This document shows positions 1 to 7,818 of a stretch of DNA of 64,000 bases, one piece after another. The DNA lies in contig JAHBUL010000003.1 in the NCBI GenBank assembly GCA_019638085.1, positions 124,001 to 188,000 on the forward strand, read 5' to 3'. The stretch's first letter is position 1. Each line of letters opens with the position of its first letter. The notes under the pieces were generated by a model. The model was not told the DNA's origin. It ran no database searches and worked only from the letters and a program-made list of their open reading frames with translations. The DNA comes from Flavobacteriales bacterium. Its GTDB lineage: Bacteria; Bacteroidota; Bacteroidia; Flavobacteriales_F; PHOS-HE28. The translations under genes and the position numbers were made by a program.

Positions 1-878
1 AGTTCCTCTTCTGCCAGGAGCTGGTATTGGGCTTCGGACACCTCGGCGAGCAATGCCTTCACACCATCCGTGAAGCCTTTGACCATGTAGGTGATAAAGG
101 GGATCACATCGCCATTTGGCGCTGCGGCCTGGGCCACCTGTCGGAGATATTCGTTCCGCGTGGTGGCAACATGCATGGCCATGCGGTGGGCTGCAGCTGC
201 GGGGATACCCGCATTCAACAACAACTGGAATTCGACCATCCGTGCGGTACGCCCGTTCCCCTCGGCAAAAGGTTCGATCCACAGCAGATAGAGATGAGTA
301 AGTACAGCACGGATGATAGAGAAAGCCATCCGTTCCTCTTCGTTCTCCGGCCGGAAGAGCTCGCTTTCCGTCCACGCATGCAGGCGCTCCATCAGCGGTG
401 CGATATCCTCCGGGCGAACTTTCCCATAGGAAGTCTTCACCCGGTATTCCCCGGCGGTGGATCCATTGGTGGAAGGGAGCTCCTTCAGCACCTGCGCATT
501 GAGCATTTGAATAACCCATGGACCAGTATCCGGATCCCCCGATCGGCTTCGGGCCTGCGTCCAGTTCACGGCCTTCAACAGATTCCGGATCTCGCGTTCC
601 AAGAACATCTGGGAGGGAGGTAGCTGTAGGCTCCCTTCCAAAAGGCGATCCACCTGATCCTCACTGAGGCCGTTGCCGTCCAAAGAGGCATTCGCGACGA
701 TGCCCTGGAGGGTGGAGATGTAACCGATGAGATCCCCCTCCCGGACAGCCAAGGCCGCTTCACGCATGTAGTGACACGCCAAGGTGGCCTCCCCGAGATG
801 GATCCATACAGGAAACGGCACTTGATCCGGCCTGAATTGGAAACTTATCCAAGATGGTGTCTCTTTAGATGTCGGCAT
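1..878 (-). CDS. Fic family protein, catalytic His replaced (3' end outside window)
   Basis: The reading frame starts at an ATG (878-876) and runs off the left edge after about 292 residues. Its layout is that of a class II Fic protein: an N-terminal helical part, then the Fic core with the loop EPFAEGNGRTAR. Canonical Fic enzymes (AMPylation and related transfers) have HPFx(D/E)GNGRxxR; here the catalytic His position is Glu (codon at 275-273). The usual N-terminal inhibitory motif (S/T)xxxE(G/N) is also degenerate, reading NASLDGN with Asp for Glu. The phosphate-binding GNGR part is intact. By sequence this looks like a Fic fold with altered or lost transferase activity, possibly a regulator. 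The start sits 7 nt downstream of a TAGATTTG box embedded in an inverted repeat. Fold assignment is strong; function is unknown. Confidence 0.85.
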   Translation of the reverse strand, partial: MPTSKETPSWISFQFRPDQVPFPVWIHLGEATLACHYMREAALAVREGDLIGYISTLQGIVANASLDGNGLSEDQVDRLLEGSLQLPPSQMFLEREIRNLLKAVNWTQARSRSGDPDTGPWVIQMLNAQVLKELPSTNGSTAGEYRVKTSYGKVRPEDIAPLMERLHAWTESELFRPENEEERMAFSIIRAVLTHLYLLWIEPFAEGNGRTARMVEFQLLLNAGIPAAAAHRMAMHVATTRNEYLRQVAQAAAPNGDVIPFITYMVKGFTDGVKALLAEVSEAQYQLLAEEE

Positions 879-882
879 TAAT

Positions 883-898
883 GTCCAAATCTATGGAC
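883..898 (-). promoter_or_regulatory. Fic promoter -7 box inside a GTCCA inverted repeat
   Basis: On the minus strand the sequence GTCCATAGATTTGGAC contains a perfect Bacteroidota -7 element TAGATTTG (893-886), 7 nt before the Fic ATG. The box is flanked by inverted GTCCA/TGGAC half sites, so it looks like an operator overlapping the promoter. The same GTCC motif recurs as a tandem array further upstream. Confidence 0.55.
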
Positions 899-928
899 GA
901 TGAGGCTGTATGAGTATGAAGCAGTTAA

Positions 929-991
929 TCAAAACATGAACATAAAGATGTCCATTAGAACGTCCACTATAATGTCCTTGAGCCCGTCCAT
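929..991 (-). CDS. Possible 20-residue amphipathic peptide upstream of the Fic gene
   Basis: An ATG at 991 opens a 20-codon frame (MDGLKDIIVD then VLMDIFMFMF) ending in TGA at 929. Asp falls at residues 2, 6, 10 and 14 because the 12-bp DNA repeat equals four codons; the remaining residues are hydrophobic, which would give an amphipathic helix. There is no clear ribosome-binding or promoter element apart from a weak ATTTA. It may simply be a by-product of the repeat. Confidence 0.2.
   Translation of the reverse strand: MDGLKDIIVDVLMDIFMFMF
950..989. repeat. Four GTCC motifs at exact 12-bp spacing upstream of the Fic gene
   Basis: GTCC begins at 950, 962, 974 and 986, each followed by an A/T-rich 8-nt spacer (ATTAGAAC, ACTATAAT, TTGAGCCC). 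Together with the inverted pair at 883-898 this makes six copies of the motif in about 105 bp upstream of the Fic start. It could be an array of protein-binding sites. It could also be the trace of a short repetitive peptide-coding stretch. Confidence 0.5.
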
Positions 992-1052
992 GGCATAAAT
1001 CCGTGTATACGACCCGCTTTCTCGTTCCATATAAGCGTTGGCTCACTGGCTA

Positions 1053-1637
1053 TTATGCTGCCCAGATCAGTACCATCAAGCTAAAGAACAAGGCTGCCGC
1101 ACCCAAGGCCATGCCCGCTATCGCGAAGCCCTTTCCGCGGTCTTCGCGGTCGCGACATTGGCGGCTACCGATCAATCCCAATGCGAAGGCGATGGCTCCT
1201 CCGATGAGGAGCAAGTAGATGCTTTGGGTAGCGATCCCCACGATCACGGTGGTGAGTGCAATGGGAAAGGAGGAGATGGCTTTCACATTCCATCTGCGTT
1301 TTTCCGGGGCATAGTAGGAGGTGTCCTGTGCGGTAGCCTTCATGTGATCCTCGGTGCCCGCGAGTGAACCAGGTGCGTTCGAGCTGATCCCGGTAGCGAG
1401 CGAGGAAGCATCGGTGGAACAGGAGGCGCTGAGAGGCACCGGATCCGGTTCGCTCACGGGTGGCATCGAACGGACATTAGCCTCCACAACCGTAGGAAGG
1501 GGAACGGTAGAGCGCTTATCGGTCTGCACCGGCCCTTGCCTCCGTAGCCAACCATACTTCGGCGCATTGCGTGTCGAGTTGCAACCCACGGATAAGACCA
1601 GGAAGGCGGGAAGCAGATATCGGATAGGGCGTTGCAC
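1053..1637 (-). CDS. Lipoprotein with DUF4190-like membrane tail
   Basis: The start is GTG at 1637, just after a TAGTTTTCG-like box. The 194-residue protein begins with a lipoprotein signal (lipobox LSVGC, Cys about residue 19), then a Ser/Pro-rich linker. The C-terminal third has two hydrophobic segments separated by a conserved-looking SRQCRDREDRGKGFAIAGM stretch, the pattern of small DUF4190-type membrane proteins common in Bacteroidota. No enzymatic motif is visible. The likely place is the cell envelope; the role is unknown. It stands alone, divergent from the next gene. Confidence 0.7.
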   Translation of the reverse strand: MQRPIRYLLPAFLVLSVGCNSTRNAPKYGWLRRQGPVQTDKRSTVPLPTVVEANVRSMPPVSEPDPVPLSASCSTDASSLATGISSNAPGSLAGTEDHMKATAQDTSYYAPEKRRWNVKAISSFPIALTTVIVGIATQSIYLLLIGGAIAFALGLIGSRQCRDREDRGKGFAIAGMALGAAALFFSLMVLIWAA

Positions 1638-1773
1638 AGCCGAAAACTACCCGCTGTGATTACGCACCCGAACAGGGTTGCAAAAGGTCATCAACCACCG
1701 ACCATGGACAACCTGAAGGAGGACAGGAGGGCAACTGTACACGACCGGTATCCGGGGACCGGAGCCGATGGAC

Positions 1774-1781
1774 GAACTTTG
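1774..1781 (+). promoter_or_regulatory. -7 box GAACTTTG
   Basis: A TAnnTTTG-like box lies 5 nt before the ATG at 1787, implying a leaderless or nearly leaderless transcript. Confidence 0.4.
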
Positions 1782-1786
1782 GCCCC

Positions 1787-2524
1787 ATGCGCTTGCGGGC
1801 ATTTCTTCTCATTTCTGCTGTCCTTGTGGGTCTGAGCTTGGTGCATGCCCAAGTCGGGGTCACCACGTTCGGCTTGCAGCTGAAGCCGGTGATCCCATTC
1901 GGGTTTTTCGACCCTGTGACCACCTTGCAACAGGAGCACCTCACAGGCACCTTGGAGCTGCAAGGCGGACTGGCCTTCGGGATGACCGTACGCACGGGGA
2001 TCAGCAAGTCCATTTCGCTGGAGGCGGGTATTGACCAGATCACACGCCGCTATGATTTCGGCATCGCGAACGATACTAGCGGATACACCGACTCGGGAAG
2101 CTTGCGCTTCGTTGGCTATGAGGTACCGATCACGTGTTTGGTGTACATCCGCTTGGGCGAACGCACCTGGATGAATAATGCGTTGGGTGTGAGCATCGAT
2201 TTTTACCCTGGCGATGCCAAGAAGGAACTGGAGTTCGCACAGGCCTATCTCTTCAGGCGGAATTGGGCCCAGATCGGGGTGGTGGGGAACATCGGCGTGG
2301 AATACAGGACCGAGAAGAGCGGCTATTTCTACTTAGGGGCCACTTTCCACCGGCCCTTCGGCGATATGGCGCAAGCCGACGTTACTTGGCTGGACCGCTA
2401 TGCGGGTTATCGGCCCTATAAAATGTCCACATTACTGAGCGGAAGCTACCTCACCGCGGACCTGCGTTACTACTTCCACGAAGACCCGGACAAGGCAAGG
2501 CTGCGTAAGTCACGGGGAAAGTAA
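1787..2524 (+). CDS. Outer-membrane beta-barrel-like protein
   Basis: This 245-residue protein has a clear signal peptide (residues 1 to about 22, ending VHAQ). The rest is rich in alternating hydrophobic and polar strands with aromatic girdle residues, for example YRTEKSGYFYLGATFHRPFG and the closing YLTADLRYYFHE. This is the usual look of an 8-10-strand porin-like (OMP_b-brl) family member. A strand-terminal aromatic near the C-terminus is followed by a short basic tail. No ligand can be assigned. It is monocistronic. Confidence 0.6.
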   Translation: MRLRAFLLISAVLVGLSLVHAQVGVTTFGLQLKPVIPFGFFDPVTTLQQEHLTGTLELQGGLAFGMTVRTGISKSISLEAGIDQITRRYDFGIANDTSGYTDSGSLRFVGYEVPITCLVYIRLGERTWMNNALGVSIDFYPGDAKKELEFAQAYLFRRNWAQIGVVGNIGVEYRTEKSGYFYLGATFHRPFGDMAQADVTWLDRYAGYRPYKMSTLLSGSYLTADLRYYFHEDPDKARLRKSRGK

Positions 2525-2567
2525 GCGCAGCTTTCCGGTCCCAGTAGCGCGCTCCGAAAGCATTCAC

Positions 2568-2575
2568 CAACTTTG
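2568..2575 (+). promoter_or_regulatory. -7 box CAACTTTG
   Basis: The box lies 6 nt before the ATG at 2582, matching the short-spacing class seen repeatedly in this window. Confidence 0.4.
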
Positions 2576-2581
2576 CGCAGC

Positions 2582-2986
2582 ATGGAACCTCGCATGAACG
2601 AACGCACCTTGGCCTGGGCATCAGGCATTCTACTGCTGGCCGTGGCCTTAGGAGCCTTTGGTGCCCATGGCATACAGGACCGCGTGGATGCGCAGGCCTA
2701 TCATAACTGGAGCACAGCGGCCCAATACCAGTTCTACCATGGTTTGGCCTTGTTGGGCCTGGCCGCCTTGGGTGGCCGGCTGACCTCCCGCGTGGTGAGC
2801 TTTGTTCGTATTCTTTTCCTCTTGGGCATCCTCTGCTTCTGCGGTTCGCTGTATCTGTTAGCAGCCAGGGATCTGCTTGGTCTTCAAGGCATTGTGCGGA
2901 TATTGGGTCCCATTACGCCACTTGGCGGGCTGATGTTCATTGCCGGCTGGGCGGTGATCCTGGTCGGCTCCTTCCGCAAGGGCTGA
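2582..2986 (+). CDS. DUF423 family membrane protein (YgdD-like)
   Basis: The ATG at 2582 is chosen because the promoter box ends 6 nt before it; ATG 2594 is an alternative. The product is about 134 residues with four transmembrane segments. It carries the family hallmarks GAFGAHG in the first helix and a YHNWSTAAQYQFYHGLALL stretch in the second. DUF423/TMEM256 proteins are inner-membrane proteins of unknown function. Length and topology are normal for the family. Identity is clear; function is not known. Confidence 0.85.
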   Translation: MEPRMNERTLAWASGILLLAVALGAFGAHGIQDRVDAQAYHNWSTAAQYQFYHGLALLGLAALGGRLTSRVVSFVRILFLLGILCFCGSLYLLAARDLLGLQGIVRILGPITPLGGLMFIAGWAVILVGSFRKG

Positions 2987-3022
2987 TCACGTGGAACCCC
3001 ACACATGACCCGCCTCGTTCCC

Positions 3023-3030
3023 TACATTTG
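3023..3030 (+). promoter_or_regulatory. -7 box TACATTTG for pckA
   Basis: This is a perfect TAnnTTTG box, with 27 nt between its end and the pckA ATG, so this transcript should carry a short leader. Confidence 0.5.
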
Positions 3031-3057
3031 CGCTTCCTAAAAGTGAACATTACGATC

Positions 3058-4674
3058 ATGAATGATTTCGGACTGAAGCCGAAGAACGCAGACCTTTCCA
3101 AGATCGGCCTGAGTAACATGGGTGACATTTACTGGAACCTGGAACCAGCCGAGCTGGTCGAACACACCATCGTTAATGGGCAGGGTGTACTGGCGGATAG
3201 TGGTGCCTTGGCAGTGGACACCGGCGAATTCACCGGCCGTAGCCCGAAGGATAAATTCTGTGTGAAGGACGCCACCACGGAGAACAGCGTATGGTGGGGC
3301 GACATCAATATCCCGATGGATCCCGCCACCTTCGATCGGTTGCGCGAACGCATGGGCGCCTATATGATGGGCCGTGATGCCTATGTACACGATGCCTATG
3401 CCTGCGCCGACCCGGCCTTCAGGCTGAACCTGCGTCTGGTAGCGGAACTTCCATGGGGTGCCCTGTTCGGCAACAACATGTTCCTGCGGCCCACCAAGGA
3501 TGAACTGAAGGGCTTCTCGCCCGAGTGGAACATCATCTGTGCACCCGGCTTCCTGGCCGATCCCAAGGTGGATGGTACGCGCCAACACAATTTCACGGCG
3601 GTTGACTTCACCCGGAAGATGATCCTGATCGGGGGGTCAGCATACACCGGTGAGATCAAGAAGGGCATCTTCAGCGTGCTGAACTACATATTGCCGCAAG
3701 AGCATGATGTGCTCAGCATGCACTGCTCAGCCAATATCGGTAAGGATGGTGACACGGCGGTCTTCTTCGGCCTGAGCGGAACTGGAAAGACCACCCTGAG
3801 CGCCAACCCGCAGCGGCAACTCATTGGTGACGACGAGCACGGCTGGGGCAAGAACGGAGTGTTCAACTTCGAAGGCGGATGCTACGCGAAGTGCATCGAC
3901 CTCTCCCAGGAGAAGGAGCCGGAGATCTGGGATGCTGTGCGCTTCGGAGCCTTGCTGGAGAATGTCAGCTTCGAGGAGAACAGCCAGAGCAAGGTGGATT
4001 TCAGCGACAGCAGCAAGACCGAGAACACCCGCGTGAGCTATCCGATCGAACACATCGTGAACCACGCGATACCGAGCATGGGTGGCCATCCGAAGGATAT
4101 CTTCTTTCTTACATGCGATGCATACGGAGTGTTGCCTCCGATCAGCAGGCTCAGTCCGGGCCAAGCGATGTACTGGTTCCTCAGCGGTTACACAGCGAAG
4201 GTGGCCGGCACCGAAGCGGGGATCACCGAGCCGAAGACCGTTTTCAGCGCCTGCTTCGGCGCACCTTTCCTGCCGCTTCACCCCACGAAGTATGCGGATA
4301 TGTTGGGGAAGCGGATGAAGGAGCATGATGTACATATTTGGCTGGTGAACACCGGCTGGAGCGGAGGGGCATATGGCACAGGTGAACGCATGAAGTTGCG
4401 CCACACCCGGGCCATGATCAACGCGGCCCTGCATGGCGATCTGGACAAGGTGGAATATTCCGTGCACCCGGTATTCGGGGTGAGCATGCCCACAACTTGT
4501 CCTGATGTACCCACGGAGATCCTCGATCCAAGGAACACTTGGAAGGACAAGAATGCCTACGATGCACAGGCCGATGAATTGGCCAATGCGTTCCAGGCCA
4601 ATTTCAACAAATACCGGGATAACGCCAGTGCCGAGATCATCAAGGCGGAACCTGCCGCCCGGGTGAAGGCCTGA
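3058..4674 (+). CDS. pckA: Phosphoenolpyruvate carboxykinase (ATP)
   Basis: The enzyme converts oxaloacetate and ATP to PEP, CO2 and ADP, the entry step of gluconeogenesis, in the cytoplasm. Starting at ATG 3058 the protein is 538 residues, the usual size for the ATP-dependent form (E. coli 540). Visible motifs are the P-loop GLSGTGKTTLS (about residue 240), the metal-binding GDDEHGW after it, the oxaloacetate-binding region TGRSPKDKF near the N-terminus, and the C-terminal GERMKLRHTRAM adenine-site region. It is followed by a strong terminator, so it is transcribed alone. Confidence 0.97.
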   Translation: MNDFGLKPKNADLSKIGLSNMGDIYWNLEPAELVEHTIVNGQGVLADSGALAVDTGEFTGRSPKDKFCVKDATTENSVWWGDINIPMDPATFDRLRERMGAYMMGRDAYVHDAYACADPAFRLNLRLVAELPWGALFGNNMFLRPTKDELKGFSPEWNIICAPGFLADPKVDGTRQHNFTAVDFTRKMILIGGSAYTGEIKKGIFSVLNYILPQEHDVLSMHCSANIGKDGDTAVFFGLSGTGKTTLSANPQRQLIGDDEHGWGKNGVFNFEGGCYAKCIDLSQEKEPEIWDAVRFGALLENVSFEENSQSKVDFSDSSKTENTRVSYPIEHIVNHAIPSMGGHPKDIFFLTCDAYGVLPPISRLSPGQAMYWFLSGYTAKVAGTEAGITEPKTVFSACFGAPFLPLHPTKYADMLGKRMKEHDVHIWLVNTGWSGGAYGTGERMKLRHTRAMINAALHGDLDKVEYSVHPVFGVSMPTTCPDVPTEILDPRNTWKDKNAYDAQADELANAFQANFNKYRDNASAEIIKAEPAARVKA

Positions 4675-4693
4675 CCTTTCCGGCCCGACTTTT

Positions 4694-4731
4694 GAATGCC
4701 CGCGCCCATCCAGTGCGGGCATTCATATTTT
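4694..4731 (+). terminator. Rho-independent terminator after pckA
   Basis: A perfect 10-bp stem GAATGCCCGC/GCGGGCATTC with an 11-nt loop is followed by ATATTTT. It lies 20 nt after the pckA stop. Confidence 0.85.
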
Positions 4732-4733
4732 CG
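4726..4733 (+). promoter_or_regulatory. -7 box TATTTTCG overlapping the pckA terminator tail
   Basis: A TAnnTTCG-type box with 20 nt before the ATG at 4754. It overlaps the T-run of the preceding terminator, so termination and re-initiation share bases. Confidence 0.4.
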
Positions 4734-4753
4734 TGCCGCTGGTGATGTGACCA

Positions 4754-6214
4754 ATGATGAGCAAGTGGAGAGTGATATTGATGTGGGTTGCGTACCTGGC
4801 CATGTTAGGGGCGAGTGCGCAGGAGAATGCGTTGACCAAGGTGAACCGCCCGGAAGACCTTCTGGAGGACCTCGCCGTGATCCGCCAGACCGTGGAGCAG
4901 GCCCATCCGGACCCCTATCGGTACAGGAGCAAGGCCGAGTTGGATAAATTATTCGATGATATCGCCACCTCCCTCGTTGTACCGATCACTTCAGAGGAGT
5001 TCATCCAAGCGACGCTTCCGGTTTTTCGCGCCATCGGCGATGCAGGTACCATGCTCAGCCCGCCCCGGGCCTTGCAACAGATCTACGACCATTCCGAACC
5101 ATTGATACCTGTGACGGTCGCTGTGATCGGCGACCGCCTGTACTTGGACGAGGAACTGAAAGGCTTTCGAAGCCTGCCTACAGCGTGCGAATTGTTGTCG
5201 ATCAATGGGCGGCCGGCAGCCCAAGTGCTGGCCAGATTGAGAAACGGGCAAGTCCCGGAAGGGTCCGACACCACCTTGCTGGATCGACGGATCGAGCGGA
5301 ATTTCCCCGAGATGTATCGGCGATACGTGGAGCGGGCGGAGAAATTCGTGATCAATTTCCGCACTGCGGAAGGGTTCACGGATGAGCGCGAGTTGTTCGC
5401 ACTGACAAAGGATGAGATGCGCCGATCCTATCGGCCCAAAGGGTACGATATGCTCCCATGGCGTTTGGAGGAGTTCCCCGCTACCAGCTCAGCTTGGCTT
5501 ACTATGGCTACGCTGGACGCTTCGGAGCTGGAACGGCAGCGGATCACTCCGGAACGCTTCCTGACCAATGTGCTGGATGCCTTGAACAAGGCCAATACCT
5601 CCACGCTGGTGATCGATATGCGAGGAGCCAATGGTCAGGACCTTGGCTTGGCAGAGCAGGTGTTCAGTCTTATTGGACTCGAACCATACCGTGTCGTGAA
5701 ATCAGTATCCATCCGGAGTGGGCGCGTGCCGGATTCCTACCGCTTTGCCACGCCCTCGCCGGACTTTTTCGCTTCAGTAGGTGGCATGTACATGCCTGAA
5801 GCAAAGGGACGTCGCGAATTGAAACAAGATGATCCGCGACTGCAGCAGATCCTACCGCTCTCCAAGGCATTTCAAGGGAAGGTGTACGTGGTATCCGATG
5901 GGCTCACCAGGGGTGCGGCGGCTGCTTTCGTGATGATGGCCAAACGAACCGGACGTGCCCGGATCGTAGGCGAGGAAGTGGGTTCCAATGCCTTCAGTTT
6001 CTGCGGTGGGAACGTCATGGAGGTCACCTTGCCACGTAGCGGATGTGTGCTCCATGTTCCTCTGAACTGCTACGAGCCTGAAGGAATACCGGACGGTCCG
6101 GCAGACCGCGGTGAAATGCCGAACTACCGTGTACCCCAGCGCACCGCCGACCTGGCCCAAGGAAAGGACACCGTGCGCGAAGCCCTGCTGAACCTGATCG
6201 AGGAGATGCAATGA
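4754..6214 (+). CDS. S41 peptidase-like secreted protein, probable loss of catalytic Ser
   Basis: A signal peptide (to about residue 23, GASAQ) is followed by the N-terminal helical region typical of S41/C-terminal processing-protease relatives (pattern VEQAHPDPYRY). The C-terminal S41 core reads GKVYVVSDGLTRGAAAAF then GRARIVGEEVGSNAF. In active members this loop has a nucleophilic Ser followed two or three residues later by an acidic residue (for example TFSAAEEF); here the aligned positions are Gly and Ala. It is therefore likely a non-catalytic periplasmic relative. It overlaps the next gene by ATGA, so the two are probably translated together. Confidence 0.7.
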   Translation: MMSKWRVILMWVAYLAMLGASAQENALTKVNRPEDLLEDLAVIRQTVEQAHPDPYRYRSKAELDKLFDDIATSLVVPITSEEFIQATLPVFRAIGDAGTMLSPPRALQQIYDHSEPLIPVTVAVIGDRLYLDEELKGFRSLPTACELLSINGRPAAQVLARLRNGQVPEGSDTTLLDRRIERNFPEMYRRYVERAEKFVINFRTAEGFTDERELFALTKDEMRRSYRPKGYDMLPWRLEEFPATSSAWLTMATLDASELERQRITPERFLTNVLDALNKANTSTLVIDMRGANGQDLGLAEQVFSLIGLEPYRVVKSVSIRSGRVPDSYRFATPSPDFFASVGGMYMPEAKGRRELKQDDPRLQQILPLSKAFQGKVYVVSDGLTRGAAAAFVMMAKRTGRARIVGEEVGSNAFSFCGGNVMEVTLPRSGCVLHVPLNCYEPEGIPDGPADRGEMPNYRVPQRTADLAQGKDTVREALLNLIEEMQ

Positions 6215-7344
6215 GGGGTGCCTTTCGCGGTAGGGGAAAGGCACCATTCTTAGGGTTGTTGGCCATCGGTGTTCTGGGTTGTGGAGGGAATTCCACGCCG
6301 GGAGCATGGAAGGAATGGGAGCGCATACCCGTGCACTCTGCGGAGTTCTTCCAGCTTTGGCAGCACGAACAAGCTCGGCTGTTGCTCACCTTCGGACCCG
6401 GGGGCACCACGGACACTACCGGCATCTTCATCGTCGGGCACGATCAACTGAGCGCAGGGAAGGGCAGCAAGGCGGTTGTGTTCAAGCAACCGCTGGATCG
6501 TGTGGCGCTGCTGAGCACCACACATGCTTCCTTCATCTCGGCATTGGACCGAGCCGATGCCGTGGTAGGCTGCGCCTATACCGATCGACTGCGCGATCCC
6601 TTGGTGATCGCCATGGCACAGGCAGGCCGGTTAGTGGAGATCGCCAGCGCGGAAGGCGTGGACCGGGAACGGATCCTGATGCTGGCACCGGATGCGCTGT
6701 TCACCTATCCGTACGGGAGTGAAGGCAGTGCGAACCTGCCGGGCCAACTGCCCATGATCCCCATTGCTGAATACCTGGAGAAGTATCCGCTGGGCCGGGC
6801 GGAATGGATCCGGGCATTCGGGGTACTGTTCGGCAAGGAGCCATTGGCGGACAGCTTGTACGCGGGTATCGTACATCGGTATGAAGAAACCAGGGCATCC
6901 GTACCGCGGAGTGCGGTAGCACCGGATGTATTCTTCGGAAGTGCATGGAAAGGCACATGGTCGGTGCCTGCGGGGAACAGCTACATGGCACGTTTGATCA
7001 CCGATGCGGGCGGACACTACCTGTTCGCGGATCACGAGGCTCCAGGAAACCTCGACCTCGACCTGGAGATGGTATTACAAGTGGGTGCAAAGGCTGAATT
7101 CTGGGGCCGCATACTCGACCAACAGACATCGGTGAAGGAAGCGGATGTGGCTGGTAGCGACAGCCGGGTCATGGCTCTGCCCGCCTTCACGCAAGGAGGT
7201 TGTTTTTATGCCAATAGCGCAACAAGCGATCTATTCGGACAAGCTGGCTTGGAGCCCGAAATGGTCTTGAAGGATCTGATCGACATCTTCCATCCCGCGC
7301 AAGCAGGAGATCGGAAGCCGGTATATTTCAAGCCGGTTCAATAA
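6211..7344 (+). CDS. ABC-type periplasmic binding lipoprotein (FepB/BtuF-like)
   Basis: This 377-residue protein begins with a lipoprotein signal (lipobox GVLGC). It has the two-lobe layout of cluster III binding proteins: a first lobe containing RVALLSTTHASFISALDRAD and VVGCAYTDRL, then EGVDRERILMLAPDALF, a linker helix, and a second lobe with GNSYMARLITDAGGHYLF. Such proteins deliver ferric siderophores, heme or cobalamin to a permease. No permease or ATPase gene is adjacent. ATGA overlap with the preceding S41-like gene suggests a two-gene operon. Its 3' end overlaps the convergent gene by a few nucleotides. Confidence 0.8.
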   Translation: MRGAFRGRGKAPFLGLLAIGVLGCGGNSTPGAWKEWERIPVHSAEFFQLWQHEQARLLLTFGPGGTTDTTGIFIVGHDQLSAGKGSKAVVFKQPLDRVALLSTTHASFISALDRADAVVGCAYTDRLRDPLVIAMAQAGRLVEIASAEGVDRERILMLAPDALFTYPYGSEGSANLPGQLPMIPIAEYLEKYPLGRAEWIRAFGVLFGKEPLADSLYAGIVHRYEETRASVPRSAVAPDVFFGSAWKGTWSVPAGNSYMARLITDAGGHYLFADHEAPGNLDLDLEMVLQVGAKAEFWGRILDQQTSVKEADVAGSDSRVMALPAFTQGGCFYANSATSDLFGQAGLEPEMVLKDLIDIFHPAQAGDRKPVYFKPVQ

Positions 7345-7808
7345 GGGATCCGCATTTTGCGGTAAACCTTTGCAAGCAGCCAGGCCGGGCCGATCAATAG
7401 GAATTGGAGGTCCTTGAGGAAGCTGGGTTTCCGGCCTTCCACGCCATGTCCGATGAACTGCGCGATCCAGGCCAGAACGAAGATGCCGATCGAGATGGCC
7501 CACAGCGGCCATGCAACCTCGTTGTCCAACACTTTTGCTACCAGAACGCACAACACTGTGAACAGGCCCATGCCGATGGCCAAGACCACGGAGTGGCGGA
7601 GATAGAATAGCACTACGGCCAACAGCACCACAGATACCACAGTGAGACGGCCCCAGTACGGGAGGTGAAGTGCGGGAATGGAATACAACAGGCCAAAGAT
7701 CGAGAAATAGATCAGCGGCACCGCGATCCAATGCACGGCCACATTGGTAGGATTTCGATGGCTTTCGCCGTATTCATCGAATAGGTGTTGAATGGTACGC
7801 GCAGCCAT
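7338..7808 (-). CDS. Mpo1-like (DUF962) membrane protein
   Basis: This is a 156-residue protein with about four transmembrane segments. It opens with HLFDEYGESHRNPTNVAVHWIAVPLIYFS and has a C-terminal IAQFIGHGVEGRKPSF, both typical of the DUF962/Mpo1 family. Yeast Mpo1 is a 2-hydroxy fatty acid dioxygenase in lipid alpha-oxidation, and the conserved His residues are retained here. Bacterial members are untested to my knowledge, so the activity is an inference. It starts 10 nt after the DinB gene ends, so the two form an operon. Confidence 0.85.
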   Translation of the reverse strand: MAARTIQHLFDEYGESHRNPTNVAVHWIAVPLIYFSIFGLLYSIPALHLPYWGRLTVVSVVLLAVVLFYLRHSVVLAIGMGLFTVLCVLVAKVLDNEVAWPLWAISIGIFVLAWIAQFIGHGVEGRKPSFLKDLQFLLIGPAWLLAKVYRKMRIPY

Positions 7809-7818
7809 GGGACGTAGT

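Noticed and set aside
271-285. GGTTCGATCC similar to a tRNA T-arm
   Set aside because: It lies in the Fic coding sequence and no tRNA cloverleaf can be built around it. No other tRNA was found in the window.
950-989. 12-bp GTCC array as replication iterons
   Set aside because: No DnaA boxes, replication gene or AT-rich unwinding region of the right kind nearby.
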